This document shows, piece by piece, positions 1 through 13,235 of a stretch of DNA of 64,000 bases (position 1 is the stretch's first letter; every line of letters begins with the position of its first letter). A program made the position numbers and the translations under genes. This stretch comes from Epiperipatus broadwayi (lineage: Eukaryota; Onychophora; Udeonychophora; Euonychophora; Peripatidae): the NCBI GenBank assembly GCA_028023455.1, contig JAQFVV010000186.1, positions 1,828,700 through 1,892,699 of the forward strand, in the 5' to 3' direction. The notes under the pieces are model-generated. The model saw only the letters and a program-made list of their open reading frames with translations, was not told the origin of the DNA and ran no database searches.

Positions 1-429
1 TATGCAGATTTTAGATGATGATGAGAAAACTAATCCAATCATATCCTTGATAAGATTAGAAAATTTCAAAAACCATTGTATCTTTATTATATAGAATTTC
101 AAAAGGATTTCTGATTCAAAATGTTCTTACAAGCTTTGGTTATCAATGATCAATATGGACCACTTCCATATTTGATATTATTTTCCTTATAATAGGAATC
201 AAAAAACAGAACAATAGTGGTGACAAACACATGTTGGCTTAAAGTAAGTGAATGAATATGACAGTGCTGTGTGTTGCTTTCATATCTACTCAATATTGTA
301 ACAGAAATGGCAGTAAGAGAAACTATTTATGGTTTTTAGAAAAGATTCCTTATTAAAGAAAGAAGAGTATGCAATTTGTACTCTCCAAGGCAGCAGAAGA
401 GAAAGAACTATAGAATCTGATAGATCAAT
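1..429. other. Unassigned sequence at left edge
   Basis: No open frame, RNA gene or repeat was recognised here. The segment from about 340 onward may be the upstream continuation of the LINE remnant that follows, but too many stops and frameshifts are present to show it. Confidence 0.4.
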
Positions 430-1000
430 TAGTAAGAGCAGAAAAAAGTGTGACTAAGGATAAATACAAGATACAGGGTTAATATAATTAGATAAGGAAT
501 AGTAGGATAACAGTGGAGGATATTCATCTGGAACAGGTTTCAGAGTTTGCATATCAGGGCTTCAAACTGAATCAAGATTGAGAATATCAAACAGAAATAA
601 ATGCATAATTAGTATTGACATCCAAGACATTTAAAAAATTGGATACATGTGACAAAAACAGTATTACAAGTATATAAGAGAGAAATATAAACTTTGATAT
701 GGTCAAATGCAATGCATGATTGTAAATCATGAACATTAATAAATCATAAACAGAAAGGGATTGGTGTTTTTGTAATAAACTGTTATTAAAAGAGATACCT
801 TGATTACTAAAATAACTAATGAATTAGTTTTTTAAAAGGCAAATGTTCAAAGATAACTATAAAGATAGTGAAATAAAATGTATTCTATTTTGGATATGTG
901 GGAAGCCAAGCAGTCACACTAAAAAAAATGACATGATTGTGAATTGTGAATGGATAAGATGATGATGATGATGATGATGATAATGATCAAGACCACTATG
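430..1000 (+). pseudogene. Decayed LINE reverse-transcriptase C-terminal region
   Basis: Frame-shifted translation matches the region after the RT palm in RTE/BovB-like LINE proteins. A stretch near 505-590 reads RITVEDIHLEQVSEFAYQGF, the counterpart of the usual 'IEQV..F.YLGF' strand. It is followed by an EI...-F.KL helix and, in another frame near 695-730, LIWSNAMHDCKS, the counterpart of 'LIWSVALYGCESWT'. Several stops and at least two frameshifts show that it is dead. The endonuclease and catalytic palm lie outside the window or are lost. The match rests on remembered family patterns, not on a search. Confidence 0.65.
958..982. repeat. (GAT)n microsatellite
   Basis: About eight GAT units ending in GATAAT. 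A second GAT array lies about 130 bp downstream. Confidence 0.9.
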
Positions 1001-1114
1001 TATAATATTACAAAATAGATAAGATTAACTAAATCAGAAGCAGAGAGAAATAGAATAATGACTAGGAAGTGATAGATCATATTGCCATCTGTCATTGAAA
1101 TAATAATCTAGAGG

Positions 1115-1136
1115 GATGATGATGATGATGATGATG
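1115..1136. repeat. (GAT)n microsatellite, second array
   Basis: About seven GAT units. The two arrays flank sequence with no other recognised content. Confidence 0.9.
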
Positions 1137-1139
1137 AAA

Positions 1140-4100
1140 ATAAAATAAATATTATGAATTGTTTTCTTTTTGTGATGTGGCTCAACTTTTGACTAGCAAT
1201 AATTCATGTGTTTACTGCTTGAAAATTTGCTCTCACTTTTTTAAAAAAACAACACACAATTAAAAATAAAAATAAATTCCATAAAACAATCATATATTAA
1301 TAATAAGAATTATTATTATGATTATTAAAAAGAAATTAAAAAAATGTAATTTATTTTAACTTCTAAATATTAAAATTTTTATTAAAGTTAATTATCTTTA
1401 CTATTCATCAAGATAAGAATAATCATTATTATTTTATAAACAAAACAATATTAAAATATAATGCGATTTAGTTAATTCTATTTTTTTGATTCTTATTAAA
1501 ATGGATAACCTTTTAAATTTAAATTTATGTTAAATTTTAAAATATTAAATAAATAAATAATCTAAAATTATAATTTTAAATACTAATACCAAAGTAATTT
1601 AAAAAAATAATTATATAAATTAAAAGAATAAAATGTAAATATTTTTTTCTAAAAATTTATATTTGACTTTAAATCCTAAATGATAGATAAAATTATACTA
1701 CAAGAAAAATCTGCGAGTCTATCATTATGACAAGGTTAAGCAAATACATTGTCGATAGATTCGTTTAATTGCTAAGAGTGAATTGAGAAAATTAAACTTA
1801 TTCTTTAAATAAAAAATAAATTCTTAAGTGAAAAAATGAAAAAAAAATTCTATAAAAAATAAATAAATCTGCAAATCTATTTTTAAAAAATAATTACATT
1901 TCAAAAGATATCTTATTATCGTTTAAATTAAGAGTACAATTTCAATTAAAGAGATAAGAAAAGTTAGTTTTTCCAAAACTTATAAATCAAGAATTATATA
2001 TAAAAAAAAATAATGTAAAAAATTTATCTTATCATTACAGATTTAAAATAGCTCACAAGCAATTTAATATTGAGAAAAGTTATATATTAATAAAAAAAAA
2101 ACCACTAACCTATGTGATGTAAACTGCCTATTAATAACACAGTATAACTGTTGCTCTTTTTAAAGGAAATTTTAAAAATTTTACCTGTTGCAGTAGCCAT
2201 ATTAAAAGTACATTTAGATCAATATCTTACTGAATCACAATTTGTCAAATTGAAGCTATAAAAATAGTAAACTAATAGACATTTTCTAAATTAGTTTTGC
2301 TTTCCATTATGTATTACACCAGGAGTTAGCAAACTACAGTCTGCAGGCCACATCTGACTAATGTGATGGTTTTATCTGGCCCATGATATGCTACACCTGT
2401 CAGAATTAAAACATCTTATAATTAACAAACAGTAGCATATTATTTTCAATCTTGTTATAATCAAAAAAACCATGCAAAAGGTTATTTTTTAATTAAGAAA
2501 TACTGATAACAAGAAAGTGAAACTAAAAAGTTTTATATTCCACTTCAAAGAGAGTAAATTTTTTACTTTTATATAGAGAACTATAAAAATCATTTTATTT
2601 TTCTTCAAAAGATGAATAACATAATTTTTAAAATTAAAAATAGATTTAAGCAGAATAAACAGAACATTTTATAAAAGAGATAAATTATTTTTATAAAAAA
2701 TTTTAGTTTTCATACAATTTTATTAACTTTACTCTCTTAATGTAATTTGAATATAGCACTCCTGTACTATGTGATCAAATACTATTTTTAAATTTCTAAT
2801 GAGTAAAACTTTTTTTGATATGAGCTGAAAACATCTATGTTACCTAATATAGTAACAGCATTTAATATAATGTACTGCATCCAATTTTAAAATTATCTTT
2901 GGTGCAATTTATTACTGCAATTTGTGTAATGAATATTTATTTTTAGTGAGAATGTTTACCTTTACAATGTTATTAATTAAAAAGATTACAGGATAGTCAA
3001 AACATCATTGTATACATAAAAGTTTGCAATAAATTGGTTAAAACAAAAAGTATAATTGTACTTAAATGTTATTAATGAATATTCAATAATTAAGTCATAT
3101 TTTAGGTAATTAACATAGTCTTCAAATTATTTTTAGTGTAGTTTATTATTGTACATAAACAAGATTTTTTAAGTCTATGTAATTAATAAAGCTAAATTTT
3201 TGGATTTACCCTGAATATATATTTAACAATAATGATATTATTACAAAATTATTAAATAAAAATTAGAGTAAATTATGTTTTTAGTTAAAAACGAATTTTT
3301 TTACTTTATTTTAGCACACTTTATTATTGCATGTAATCAAGTTCATTTAATTATATAATGAATAAAAAAGTTTTGGCATGAATTTTAATGCCAACATATA
3401 ATATGAGAAAGAAATATTGCTTTTTATGACCCTAACATTCTATTATATCAATAGTATTATCAAATAATCAACATTTAAAATAACAAAGAAATTTTTTGAA
3501 AAATATGATGAACAATTTTTAAAAATCATATTTTTTTAAAGCAGTGGTTGCAAATTATTTATAATCATTATGTCTACTTATTGCTAAATGTTTCCATATG
3601 AGAGAATAAGTATAGACTTAAGTTATCAATTTAAAATATTTTACAAAAAAAGTGTAGTAAATAATTGAAATTATGCTTTTATGATTAAAACAAATCTTAT
3701 AAGTAAATGCTCCAGAAATCAAGTAATACCAACAAAGAGAAAAAGCATATTTCCATTCAATTCGTCAATCAAAAATTATGTTCATTAACTTTCCCTCTCT
3801 TGGAATTAATCCAGAAATTCATCATTTAATTAATCTAAAATATAAATTAGTTTAATTTAAATCTTCAGAGGAAATAAAATGATTGATGCTTGCTTTCTCT
3901 TTGTATATTTAATTCAAAACAGAAATGCTATTAACACATTTTAAATTTAATATCTTATTTTTAAAGATGAACTGTAAAATGATGAAACATTTATATGTAA
4001 ATAAATCTTATATACAGTTTTGAAGTACTCTTTGCTGAGCCTATTGCAAACTAAGATATTAAATAATACATGTAACAACAGCCTTCTGAATTGTAAACTA

Positions 4101-5235
4101 TGATAACACAAATCACAGAGACCACTTTCAAAGAACTTTTTTCATCTGCTGTGTCACAATTATTAACACAAATCACAATGGCCATACCCTTACTATAAAT
4201 AACACATATTTCACTTGTTTTATTTAATGTGTGAAAAGTGAAATTCACAGTTATTAATGTGATGCTTTTTATAATTTTGTGTTATACTGTCATAATTTAC
4301 AACTTATAAGATAGATATTATATACATGTTCTCTCTCACTGAACTGAATATGTAAACATAATCAGTTTAATAGATGATTATATACTTTAATCATATATTT
4401 ATTTTCAACTAATTGACTTTTATTCAAAATTGAACTTGTTAAGATGTTACATTAATTCAAATGCCACATGACTTACATATCATCTTAGCACATCCTCTAT
4501 TGACCAACCTCAACCCTTAAAATGTTTTTATACATTCCATTTTTTATTTAATTCCCATTTTGCTGCCAACATTAGTGAGCCTTATACTAAATTCATACAT
4601 TTTAGTACAGATACTCTGTTTCTGTGAGATTTTTAACAACATTTCTTTGTTTTTAAAGTTGATCAGATAAAAGAAATGTACTTCCAGAATTTTTAATGAA
4701 CTGTGTCGTTTGGTTCAATTTTCATTTCACTTATCATTTATAATAAGCAAGATATATTATATGTTTCTATTGTTTCTTTTTTTGTATTAATATACTGACT
4801 ACAGATTTATTTTTAGTATTTGTATAAATTGAGTATTATGTTAAAGAAATGTTACTGGAATGTAACTCAATAAATATTTACATTATCCAATCTTCTATTT
4901 TATTATGAGCTTGGTAGAGGTCTGTCAATGTTCTGATTGACATATGATAAATTAAAAGTCCTTAAAATAAAAAGTATATATAATTGATTGTGTTGTTTGC
5001 ATATTTGATTTATAGAAACATAGAATGCATTAAATTTTTAATTATCTAGAATACAGCTACGTGTATGATCACAAAAAGCACCGTATTAATTTCTATAAAT
5101 TTCATCTGTCATTTTCAAATAAAGTTACATATTTTTTATAATTATATACAATTCTGTTAACATGTGTAAAAATAGATTTGATTTATAATTTCTAGCTGAC
5201 TATATTATAATTATATGTCATAGACTTTCTGGCTA
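1140..5235. other. Featureless AT-rich sequence
   Basis: Long A/T runs and no credible coding frame. The 65-codon minus-strand frame at 4051-4248 has the low-complexity composition expected by chance. The only structure noted is the hAT-like end near 2320. Confidence 0.6.
2320..2395 (+). repeat. Possible hAT-type transposon end
   Basis: The sequence begins CAGGAGTTAGCAAACTACAG and continues with CTGCAGGCCA and CTGGCCC. This resembles the common hAT (Charlie-like) terminus CAGGGGTCGGCAAACTAC with GGCCCGC further in. No matching inverted end or 8-bp duplication was found, so it is probably a relic of a non-autonomous copy. Confidence 0.45.
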
Positions 5236-5378
5236 TATAAAATGAATATTTAAATATGTTTTATCGTTTACATTTTAAAATAAGTAAAATCTGCTTTACA
5301 TGAGATTATAAAATGAATATTTAAATTTGTTTTACTTTTTACATTTTAAAATTAGTAATCTGCTTTGTATGAGATTTT
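5236..5378. repeat. 71-bp tandem duplication
   Basis: Two direct copies begin at 5236 and 5307. Each starts TATAAAATGAATATTTAAAT and ends in TCTGCTTTRYATGAGATT. They differ by a few substitutions and one short indel. No coding capacity is visible. Confidence 0.8.
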
Positions 5379-5416
5379 AAACGATTTGTAATTGTGATTT
5401 GTAATGTTTAAGTGGA

Positions 5417-5525
5417 TTTTTTTTAATGTGTCAAAGCGTTGGCCGGGAAGCGAACCCCGGGACAACTGCTTGTAAGCCAGATGTGCTAACCACTCGGCCA
5501 CCAACGTTTAACCAATAAAAAGGCA
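5417..5525 (-). repeat. tRNA-derived SINE, copy 1
   Basis: On the minus strand, 5437-5506 looks like a tRNA. The ends pair as CGTTGGT with GCCAACG (7 bp, one wobble). There is a Pol III A box TGGCCGAGTGG, a B box GGTTCGCTTCC and an anticodon loop CTTACAA that would read TAC (Val). The anticodon stem has mismatches, and the T stem pairs only if the loop is 8 nt, so it is not a good tRNA gene. Downstream comes GCTTTGACACATT and then an A run. The same arrangement recurs at 18.25 kb, including the unusual B box and part of the upstream flank, which supports a SINE over a lone tRNA pseudogene. Confidence 0.7.
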
Positions 5526-6699
5526 ATTCTTTTGAAATAGTTCTTCCTATTAAATTATCATAATTTAAATATCTCTAATAACATGCTTGAAAAAAGTGCA
5601 GTGAATGTTTCTAATATATCCATAGTGTGAAGGGTTGGTCTGAATTCTGGGCCAATGGATGGTTGTTATAGGAATTAGCTAAGATGAAACATGCATTAAT
5701 AAAAACAAAAACTTATATATATATATTAGAATCCTCATAATATAGTATTGCAGTATTTTTAATATCTATGATCTGGGCTTCAACAGCTGAATTGAACTCT
5801 GTCGTTTCCAAGTGGTTTAAAAATTACCACTTGAACTGAGGATTTTGTTCAAATAGACGATTTTATTTTGCATATAAAAAAAACTTTAAATTGAAAGTTA
5901 TGTAAGAAATAAAATTAAAAGAAAAAAAGTAGTTCATTTTTTGCGTCTCTTAAAGTAAACAAAAGATGTAGTTTAAAACTAAATTTACGTAATGTTACTT
6001 TTATTGTGTCATTATCATTTGATAAAAAAACAAAAACCTACGTTTTTTGATGTTAGATAAAGAAAAATAAAACGTTCATTTACATTACATATTACATGGA
6101 TTTTATAAAACAAATAATTATTGCCCTATTTCTCTTGTTTCAGAAAAAAAAAAAATTCTGTAATAATTATAATCATAGACATTCTAGGAGTTAATTTGTC
6201 TTTTATATATATATATAAGATAACATAAATTTTACATAGCTCATTGTAAAGTACAAATCTTTACAGCATCTCTTTAAAAAACAATACTAATCAGGCTGGT
6301 AAAATACCAATTTATCAATTAATAATTAAATAACCAATTAGATTGGTTATATTTTGTGGAATATCAATTTGTTATTAGTAAAATGTACGTTTTAATTTAC
6401 AATACTAAAACTACTGTTTATAAATAGTTTAACAATAAAACACATTAATTGAACAATGAGAATAAAACTAAAGTAAAATATGATTTCATAGAAATTCAAT
6501 TGTCAATAACTGATTAATAATCGAATTCTAGAAAAAACTAATGTTTGAAAGAACCTAATAGATAAGATAAAAAAAACTTCCACTCAGATACAGATGAATA
6601 GTTAGATTACTTCAGAAAACAAAAGACAAAGAAAATTATTTAAATAGGGGGGGGGGGAGAATGCAATATCTGTTTTCTCCATTCCTCATGTATTGGGCA

Positions 6700-6845
6700 A
6701 CTAGGTTGCGTATATATGTGAAGCAGCGGAAGAGTATCGGGGATTTGTTTCCAGACCCAGGATCATGGTTCCTGAAAGTAGTCAAGCCGATTAGAGATTA
6801 AACAGATCGCCCCGATCTTGTTATAATTTATATGTGCCTCAAGGA
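6700..6845. other. GC-richer patch of unknown origin
   Basis: A short island of CpG and GC-rich words, for example ATCGGGGAT and ATCGCCCCGAT, which can pair as an imperfect hairpin. It stands out from its AT-rich surroundings. It ends near TGCCTCAAGGACACAC. It could be a degenerate SINE, but no A/B boxes were found. Confidence 0.3.
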
Positions 6846-7564
6846 CACACAGAATTAAAGAACATTTGCCATAATTAGATAAATAGCGATTTAATTAATC
6901 ATTAATGCAAGTAAGCAGGAGACTTTAATCGTGATGATATTAACTTTATATATATATTATAACATATGTATAGCAACTATATATGTATATATTATTAGAA
7001 TATTACTGTCTTGTTGGCTTATATTAAAATTAGTTATAAAATTGATCCGCAGTAGGGTTATTTAGTTATTTGAGAAAATGGAATAATTTTAGAAATTACT
7101 TGCTAGTCTTCATCGAGATAAAGTTAAAATCAAGACATAGCAATCTGGCTATTTAAAAAACAAAATTTAAGACATTTGTAACCTGAAAGAAACATTTAAC
7201 GTTTTACCACGTGTGGATTTCATTTTTCATGTTTGTGAACATATTAAGTGGATATTGTGATCACTGTAGTATAATTATTAAAACTTTAATGTGTTTATTT
7301 CCAATCTTTATTATTTTAGAATGAAGCAAAAATTTGGTCATCACGTGATAATAAATAATCTTTATAAATGATATATTGAAATTTTAATGTTGCCGCAACT
7401 TGTTTTGTATTTACATTAAATAATTTATCATATATATATACTTTATTGCTCGTAAATACTTCTAAAAGTAAAACAAACAAACAAACAAAAGTCTGCATAT
7501 TAATAATTTTTATTAGTCATTCATTAGATTAGAGATTATCCAACAATGAATATTTCTATAGAGT

Positions 7565-7745
7565 GACTTTCACTATACCACTTTCACATAAGGTAGGGAA
7601 TGTTTTTAGCCACTTTTAACACTTTGTAGAGAGATATAATCATAAACAGGTGACCAAAGACATTTGAAAAAGATCTATGATCCCCAAAATGCATATTTCA
7701 TGCTAAATCAGAACCCATCAGTTGGGCCAAATCATAATCTCTTAT
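7565..7745 (+). repeat. Interspersed repeat X, decayed copy
   Basis: Contains ATGCATATTTCATGCTAAAT and CCATCAGTTGGGCCAAAT. These words recur at 18.9, 41.9 and 44.3 kb, with the consensus 'tttgtgctgaaccag' next to 'cagttggtccaga'. This copy is diverged and its edges are approximate. Confidence 0.55.
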
Positions 7746-9149
7746 ACATATCTTTGACATTATCCAATATATATATATATAGAAAGCAAATTTTTACAGT
7801 TTAATTGATAAGTGTCAAATGTCTCGTAACTTTGACACAAATCAGATAATGCACACTATCACAATGATATATATATATATACTTTTTAAATTTAGGTTTC
7901 AAAAATATTTATCAAAAACTAAGTTTATTAATTCTTTTCATTAAAAGTTATTAATATGGTTTCATTTTCGACTTTAAATAAGTAGATTTAATTTGAGTAA
8001 AATATTAAAGGTTGCAGTATATAAAGCTTACTTTTGTTAATATGTAATCATCAGTTTTTTATTATTGTCACCATCTGAAAAAAAAATTGACTTATAAGAA
8101 TAGATTTCTGCTAAGTCTGAAGTAAAAAAAAATAAGTTAATCGTTTTCAAATAATAATGACTTTTGTCCCAGTTTTGGCAATTGTAAAGGATATTCTTCT
8201 GTTTACATGTTTGTCACTTAGAAAAATATATACTTTTATGAAAAGAAATGAACTGGCCAAATTTTTCTAAACAGCATTTTCTTTTAATTTTATTTCTGGG
8301 TGTTGCTAATTGAAGGAGACTCTATTTGGAGATAAGTTTTTTTATTATAATTATTTTTAAAAATGGTTAAATTAACAATATTTTTTTTAAATATAAGCAA
8401 TCCATTTTTAAAAGCAACAACCAGTTAAGACAAAATAGTAATTTTTAGATGGTACTTATGTATCAGACCTGCTACACCTTTTTACATCTGGTATAAATAT
8501 CTAACCTTGTGCTCCCATCCAACAAACCCTGTGATCTTGGCCAATCTCCTTCAATAATGTGTCCACAGGAACATCTGATAAAGTTAAGAGATAAATTTGC
8601 ACATTCAATATTTTGATCAATTTCTGCTTATTGGACATGTCATTTATTGTTCAGATTTCATTGGGACAAGTGTTCTGAAATGTTATATAAAGTGTTTTCC
8701 TTTTCTTTTTTTAATTTTATTTCATAGTGCTCTCAGTTGTCTTTTTTGGATTTTCTAGTATATTATTTTTGATTTTAAGTGAGTGAATACATATAATTTT
8801 CATTTTAATTTACTTTTTCATTTTGATTCATACTACATCTTTTAAAAATTTTGTAACAGTACAATTTGGATAAAAATTTGGTAATTTACCCACTACTGAC
8901 AATGCAGTCCAGGACTTTCAAGAAAAAGGAATCCTGCTCTCTGAAAAAGTGTGCCCAAATCATCATACTATGGTCCTTTAAATACACAATTTGGACAAGT
9001 AGTGACATTATAATGTTCAAGTATGCAATACAAAAATAGAACTTTGTAAGGGAACATGGTTGGAGAATTCCAGAATTTCATTTCTGATGGCAATACAATT
9101 CATTAACTGCTGGGCTTGAAAATTAACATTTATAGAATGGAAAAAATTA

Positions 9150-9740
9150 GAACTTGAACTATCAGACAAAACTGTAATAGACTGGCAGAATTATAAGTGG
9201 GAAGTTTTGGCCACTGCAATGTTGAGCCAAAAAAAATGTAAAATTGGAAAACCTAACAAGTACATTGAAATTGATGAGAGCTTTTTCACAAAGAGAAAAA
9301 AACTCAAGCCAAATATTTCCTGAACAGCATGTTTGATGGCTTGTGCAGGGAGACTGATGAGTCTTTTATTGTGGCAATTGATGACAGATCAGTGAGAACT
9401 CTGATAGAAGCCATCAAACAAAATGTGTAAGAAAACTCAACAATTTATTCAGAATCTTGAAAAGCATATAAAAGTAAGGAAGTTCTCAGCTAAAACCATT
9501 TTTATGAGAGCCATAAATATATTGTGAATCCAGAAACTGTTGTTCACACTTAGAACTCTGAAAAACTTTAAGGTTTAGCAATATGGTATATTAAATAACA
9601 CTGAGGAATGGCACAGTAGCACATACATTTCTATTTGATGGAATTTATGTGGCAGAGACAAAATAAAGATGACAATGTATTCATTCACATCATGGATGAG
9701 ATTAAAAAAATTAATCATGACATTGATTCCATTAAATAAA
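9150..9740 (+). pseudogene. Merlin transposase (DDE, ISXO2-like) remnant
   Basis: Plus-strand reading gives LSDKTVIDWQNYKWEV, then KIGKPNKYIEIDESFFTKRK, the typical Merlin 'GG..k.VEIDES.F..RK' that holds the first catalytic Asp. After a one-base frameshift it gives MFDGLCRETDESFIVAIDDR and SVRTLIEAIKQNV. It continues ENSTIYSES-stop-KAYKS (normally SD.W.AY, second Asp region), then NPETVVHT and a stop where HTQ is expected. The end reads FYLMEFMWQR, matching the 'L.EFMWR' C-terminus. Two or more frameshifts and about four stops make it non-functional. The N-terminal part before 9150 is too decayed to place. Confidence 0.8.
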
Positions 9741-9986
9741 AATTTAATAATTTTATTTTATTTTGTTAACAAAATACATTTACTTCTTAACATTTCTTGA
9801 TAAAGATTTCATGCAGGCATTATACCACAAAAACACATGTTGTTTAAGTCTCCATTTTGAAATATTTGATACAGACATAAGGATGATCCACTGAAAATAA
9901 AGTAGAAATATCTGGAGAACTTCTACAAAAAGACCAGTGATTGTTTCATCATGACAATTCCTGTTATACGTACATGGTATGTTTAT

Positions 9987-10175
9987 TTTAAGCAATTCAA
10001 TTTGATTATGTAGTAGTATTTTTTGTCAATTTTGCTTTAGTGTCTGTTTTGTAATTTCATGCTAGACTTAATATACATAGTATTTTTACATTTTAAGTTG
10101 ATTTAATTTGCTTATGCAGTATCATTTTTTGTTAATATTGCTTTAGTATCTGTTTTGATAATTTCATGCCAGAGA
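9987..10175. repeat. Tandem duplication of about 104 bp inside the Merlin element
   Basis: Two direct units, 9987-10069 and 10091-10175, share TTTTTTGT.AAT.TTGCTTTAGT, then TCTGTTTTG and AATTTCATGC. They lie between the transposase remnant and the right inverted end. No coding. Confidence 0.7.
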
Positions 10176-10574
10176 CTATTTTAATTTTAAGTAAAATTAT
10201 GAAAATTACTGGACATGTAAGTGTGATGGCATAATACCTTACCTTATGTGGGTGGAGAGAGGGGAGAATGGCTTTGACAGATTTAATATTATAATGTGTT
10301 ATTTTTACTATTTTTGTGGACAAATTTATATTTTTTTGTATTGTTAAAAATGTACTTTTTCAGATTTAGTCTGGTGTGATTAGAGTTATGTATTAGAGTT
10401 GCTATGCCTTTTTACATACTTATCAGCCTTGGGAGAAAATGTATACACATGTTCTGTTTTGATGAATTTATCACATCAGATTGGTGTACACATTATTTGA
10501 TGATATCACACAGCTAGAAAGTTATGTGGATTGATACAGATGTGAAAAGATGTAGCAGGTCTAATACATAAGTA

Positions 10575-12485
10575 TTAATTTTATATAGAGTATAGAAGTT
10601 TACTATTTATAATTTAGATAATAATAAAATCAATTAATACTATTATACAATTTAAAACAAATACTAAAAGTACGGACTCATATTGACTCATGTGGCTGGC
10701 TAACTACCAGTTAGTAGGGTAAATAATTTTCTTTTTACTTAATTTTTCCATTAAGAATAATTGCCTACACATTTATTGATCTATGCGATATGGCTAGCTA
10801 GATTAACTGTAGATAAATTTTGAAAAACATTTTACAACTTAATTGAGAATTTTTCTATTGTCTGAAAATATTTGGGCTTAAATACCAAGACAATCATGAT
10901 ATCCTAATGCATTTTATCACAAGGTTTTTAAGATAGAATAATAATCAATGAATATTGATTTATGACAAATTAATGAAATAAATAACATTACAAAGTGACT
11001 TGGATTCTTCAATGTTCTCCCAGCCATCATGAAATCTTGCAATTAGATATTAGAAATTATTTCAAACATTTAAGTAGTAGTTTTGCTCAATTTAAAACCA
11101 ATTTTAAAGTTAACCCATTGTTCTATTATAGATTAAGGTATAAAACACACTATTATATTTTATGTCATAATTCATGATCCAGAGATAGTAACTTTTTTAA
11201 CATTTTGTAGTGATAAACTAAACTATGTTTCTATGTAATACCTGTGTTGATTCACAGATGGCACTGCAAGAAGATTAAAGAGAGAACCAGTCACCAGTTA
11301 CTTTTTTACTGGAATATTATACTTATGGCTTTATTAAAAATAACTGAACCCTTAATTTAGCTTATGCAATATATGATGAAGAAGTCTTATTATTTGTCTT
11401 ATTACCATCTATAATAAATGAACATTGATTAAACAGGAATTACCATCTTAGACCAGTTTCTGGCTTCTATCTGTGTCAATAAGGATTTGGAATTCAAAAT
11501 TAAAAGTAGTGAACTTGATTTCTTCAGCCTACTACAGATGACACTAGAGTAGAGAGAATTGCTCTTGTTTCATCTCATATTCTATAAACTAAAGAATCAA
11601 ATGGTTTATTATTCAATCTTCCTGGTTAGGGAAAAAAAGATTCATATAGTTGAAAAAGAACTGAAGTTGCTAAAATATATCATTATTAACCTAGAATTAG
11701 ATCTATATAATTATTTGAGCAAGTTGATTTTGATTCAAAAACTTAAGTGCTTTAAACATTAGCTAAGCCCTTCTATTAGTCGTTATATATTTTTTTAATA
11801 TTTATCATTTCTTCTCTCCTTAAGATTATTTATTCATTTCCTTTTTTTTTCTACCTCTATATCTTTTAGCTTTCACATTTACTTATATATCTTTTTTAAT
11901 TTTTTGCCTCAGAAAGTTTGCCTAATTTATTTTAAAAATCCTTTTTTTAATCTATCTTTTTATGTTAATATTATAGATGTTAATAATTAAGCTAAATATA
12001 ATTTCATTTTGCCATGAATATTATTTTAATTAAAAGCCATTTATATATACTTTGTCTTAAATTCGTCATGATGAGTGTTTAATATCATTAATTTAAAATG
12101 CATTTGTTACAGAAAGTGCGTAGAAAAAGTACACTAAGTTTTAATGCATTCAAGATTAAGATTTTTGAAATTATAAGATATATTTCATCTTTAAAAGCAA
12201 TCATTGAAAAAATAATTGTAACAGTTTTAATCTTGTATAAGACAATATTCTAATGTTTGATGAGACGATTACCTGATATCTAGAGTATTGGAAACTTTGG
12301 AAACTAAAGCCAATAATTTGAATTATGTAATTTAAATTAATTTACATAAAACATGTTCATTGCACGACTTCACAGCCCTTATTTAAATCTTAATGAGAAA
12401 AAAAATTATAATTTGTAGATGGCACTAGTAGTGTGATCATACTACTAGTAATGGATGGTTAAGTTTTTATATGAGTGATGCAAAA
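10575..12485. other. AT-rich sequence without genes
   Basis: No protein, RNA gene or repeat was recognised. The 60-67-codon frames at 10995-11177 and 11559-11762 are low-complexity and unsupported. Confidence 0.6.
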
Positions 12486-12489
12486 AGTA

Positions 12490-13235
12490 AAATGAAAATG
12501 TTTGGTAGATTGCAGTTTATGGATAATAAAAGAATAGCCAAAATAGTATTTAATTGGGTTACAAGTAAAAGGTAGGCAACAATATGGATGAGAAAGGTAA
12601 TGCAGTATACAAAGATTTGGATAAAGAATTTATATCAGTATACTTGTACAAAAGGTGGGATGATTATGTTAGGAGGATTGTTGCGTTTTATAGTGGTAAG
12701 GAATGGGATAAAAGAATAGATTTATTAATAAAGAATAGGGAGTTAGAGAGATGGAGAACTAGTATGGAGAGAAAGAGTTTAAATATATAGAAGTAAACAG
12801 AATATTAGTTACAAGTTAATATATGATAATAGTAAGGAAAGTAGCTTATTTTTTAAGGCTAGAACGGGATCTTTAGCAACAAGAGAATATACATGTAAAT
12901 GGAAAAATATGGGTGATTTAGTCTGCAAGTTGTGTAAGAAAGGCATAGAAAATATTAAGCATCTGTTAATTGAACATAAATGCTTGAAAGCAGAAAGGGT
13001 ACAAATAATGAAGTTATGGAAGAATAAATATGAACAAAGTGATTATACAGAAAGTGGGTTATTGCTTTTTATGCTGGGTTTGGGAAAAGATAAGGGGTAT
13101 TTAGATATAAAGATCATAGAGTTGACAAAGATTATGTTTTGGAAATGGAATGGAGCAGAATATAGGAAAACAGAGTGGGGAATGGGAAATAAAGTGGCTA
13201 ACAGGTTTTTGTTGGTATAATTGCTGAGAGATTCC
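12490..13235 (+). pseudogene. 3' fragment of a LINE ORF2 with zinc-finger-like end
   Basis: Upstream, 12490-12570 reads KMKMFGRLQFMDNKRIAKIV, resembling the LINE C-terminal 'fGrvqRMdd.RipKi' block. An open frame of 68 codons (12584-12790) is followed, after a frameshift, by ISYKLIYDN and FKARTGSLATREYTCKWK. A 103-codon frame (12909-13220) then begins MGDLVCKLCKKGIENIKHLL. The pattern C-x2-C-x9-H with a later H and C matches the RT-associated zinc-binding end of LINE proteins. No palm domain is present. It is 5'-truncated or decayed. Confidence 0.7.

Larger units (their letters stand above)
5526..8452. other. AT-rich sequence without genes
   Basis: No coding frame was recognised. It contains TA microsatellites (about 6,206-6,218 and 7,769-7,782), a G run at about 6,648-6,657, a GC-richer patch at 6,700-6,840 and a copy of the interspersed repeat listed at 7,565-7,745. 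Confidence 0.6.
8453..10574 (+). mobile_element. Merlin-type DNA transposon, decayed
   Basis: The element is bounded by inverted repeats of about 42 bp. The left end 8453-8494 begins TACTTATGTATCAGACCTGC. The right end 10533-10574, read in reverse complement, begins TACTTATGTATTAGACCTGC. Both continue into CTACAYCTTTTYACATCTG. A plus-strand ISXO2/IS1595-like transposase remnant lies between them. Merlin is the eukaryotic superfamily with this transposase. A third, partial copy of the end in direct orientation sits near 10,385-10,430, so the right side may be a composite of two ends. No clean target-site duplication was seen. Confidence 0.75.

Noticed and set aside
4051-4248. Small protein on the minus strand
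   Set aside because: Repetitive ICVI words reflect local low complexity. No support.
5437-5506. Functional tRNA-Val gene
   Set aside because: The acceptor stem pairs well, but the anticodon stem is mismatched, the T loop would need 8 nt and a decayed sibling with the same odd B box exists. A SINE is the better explanation.
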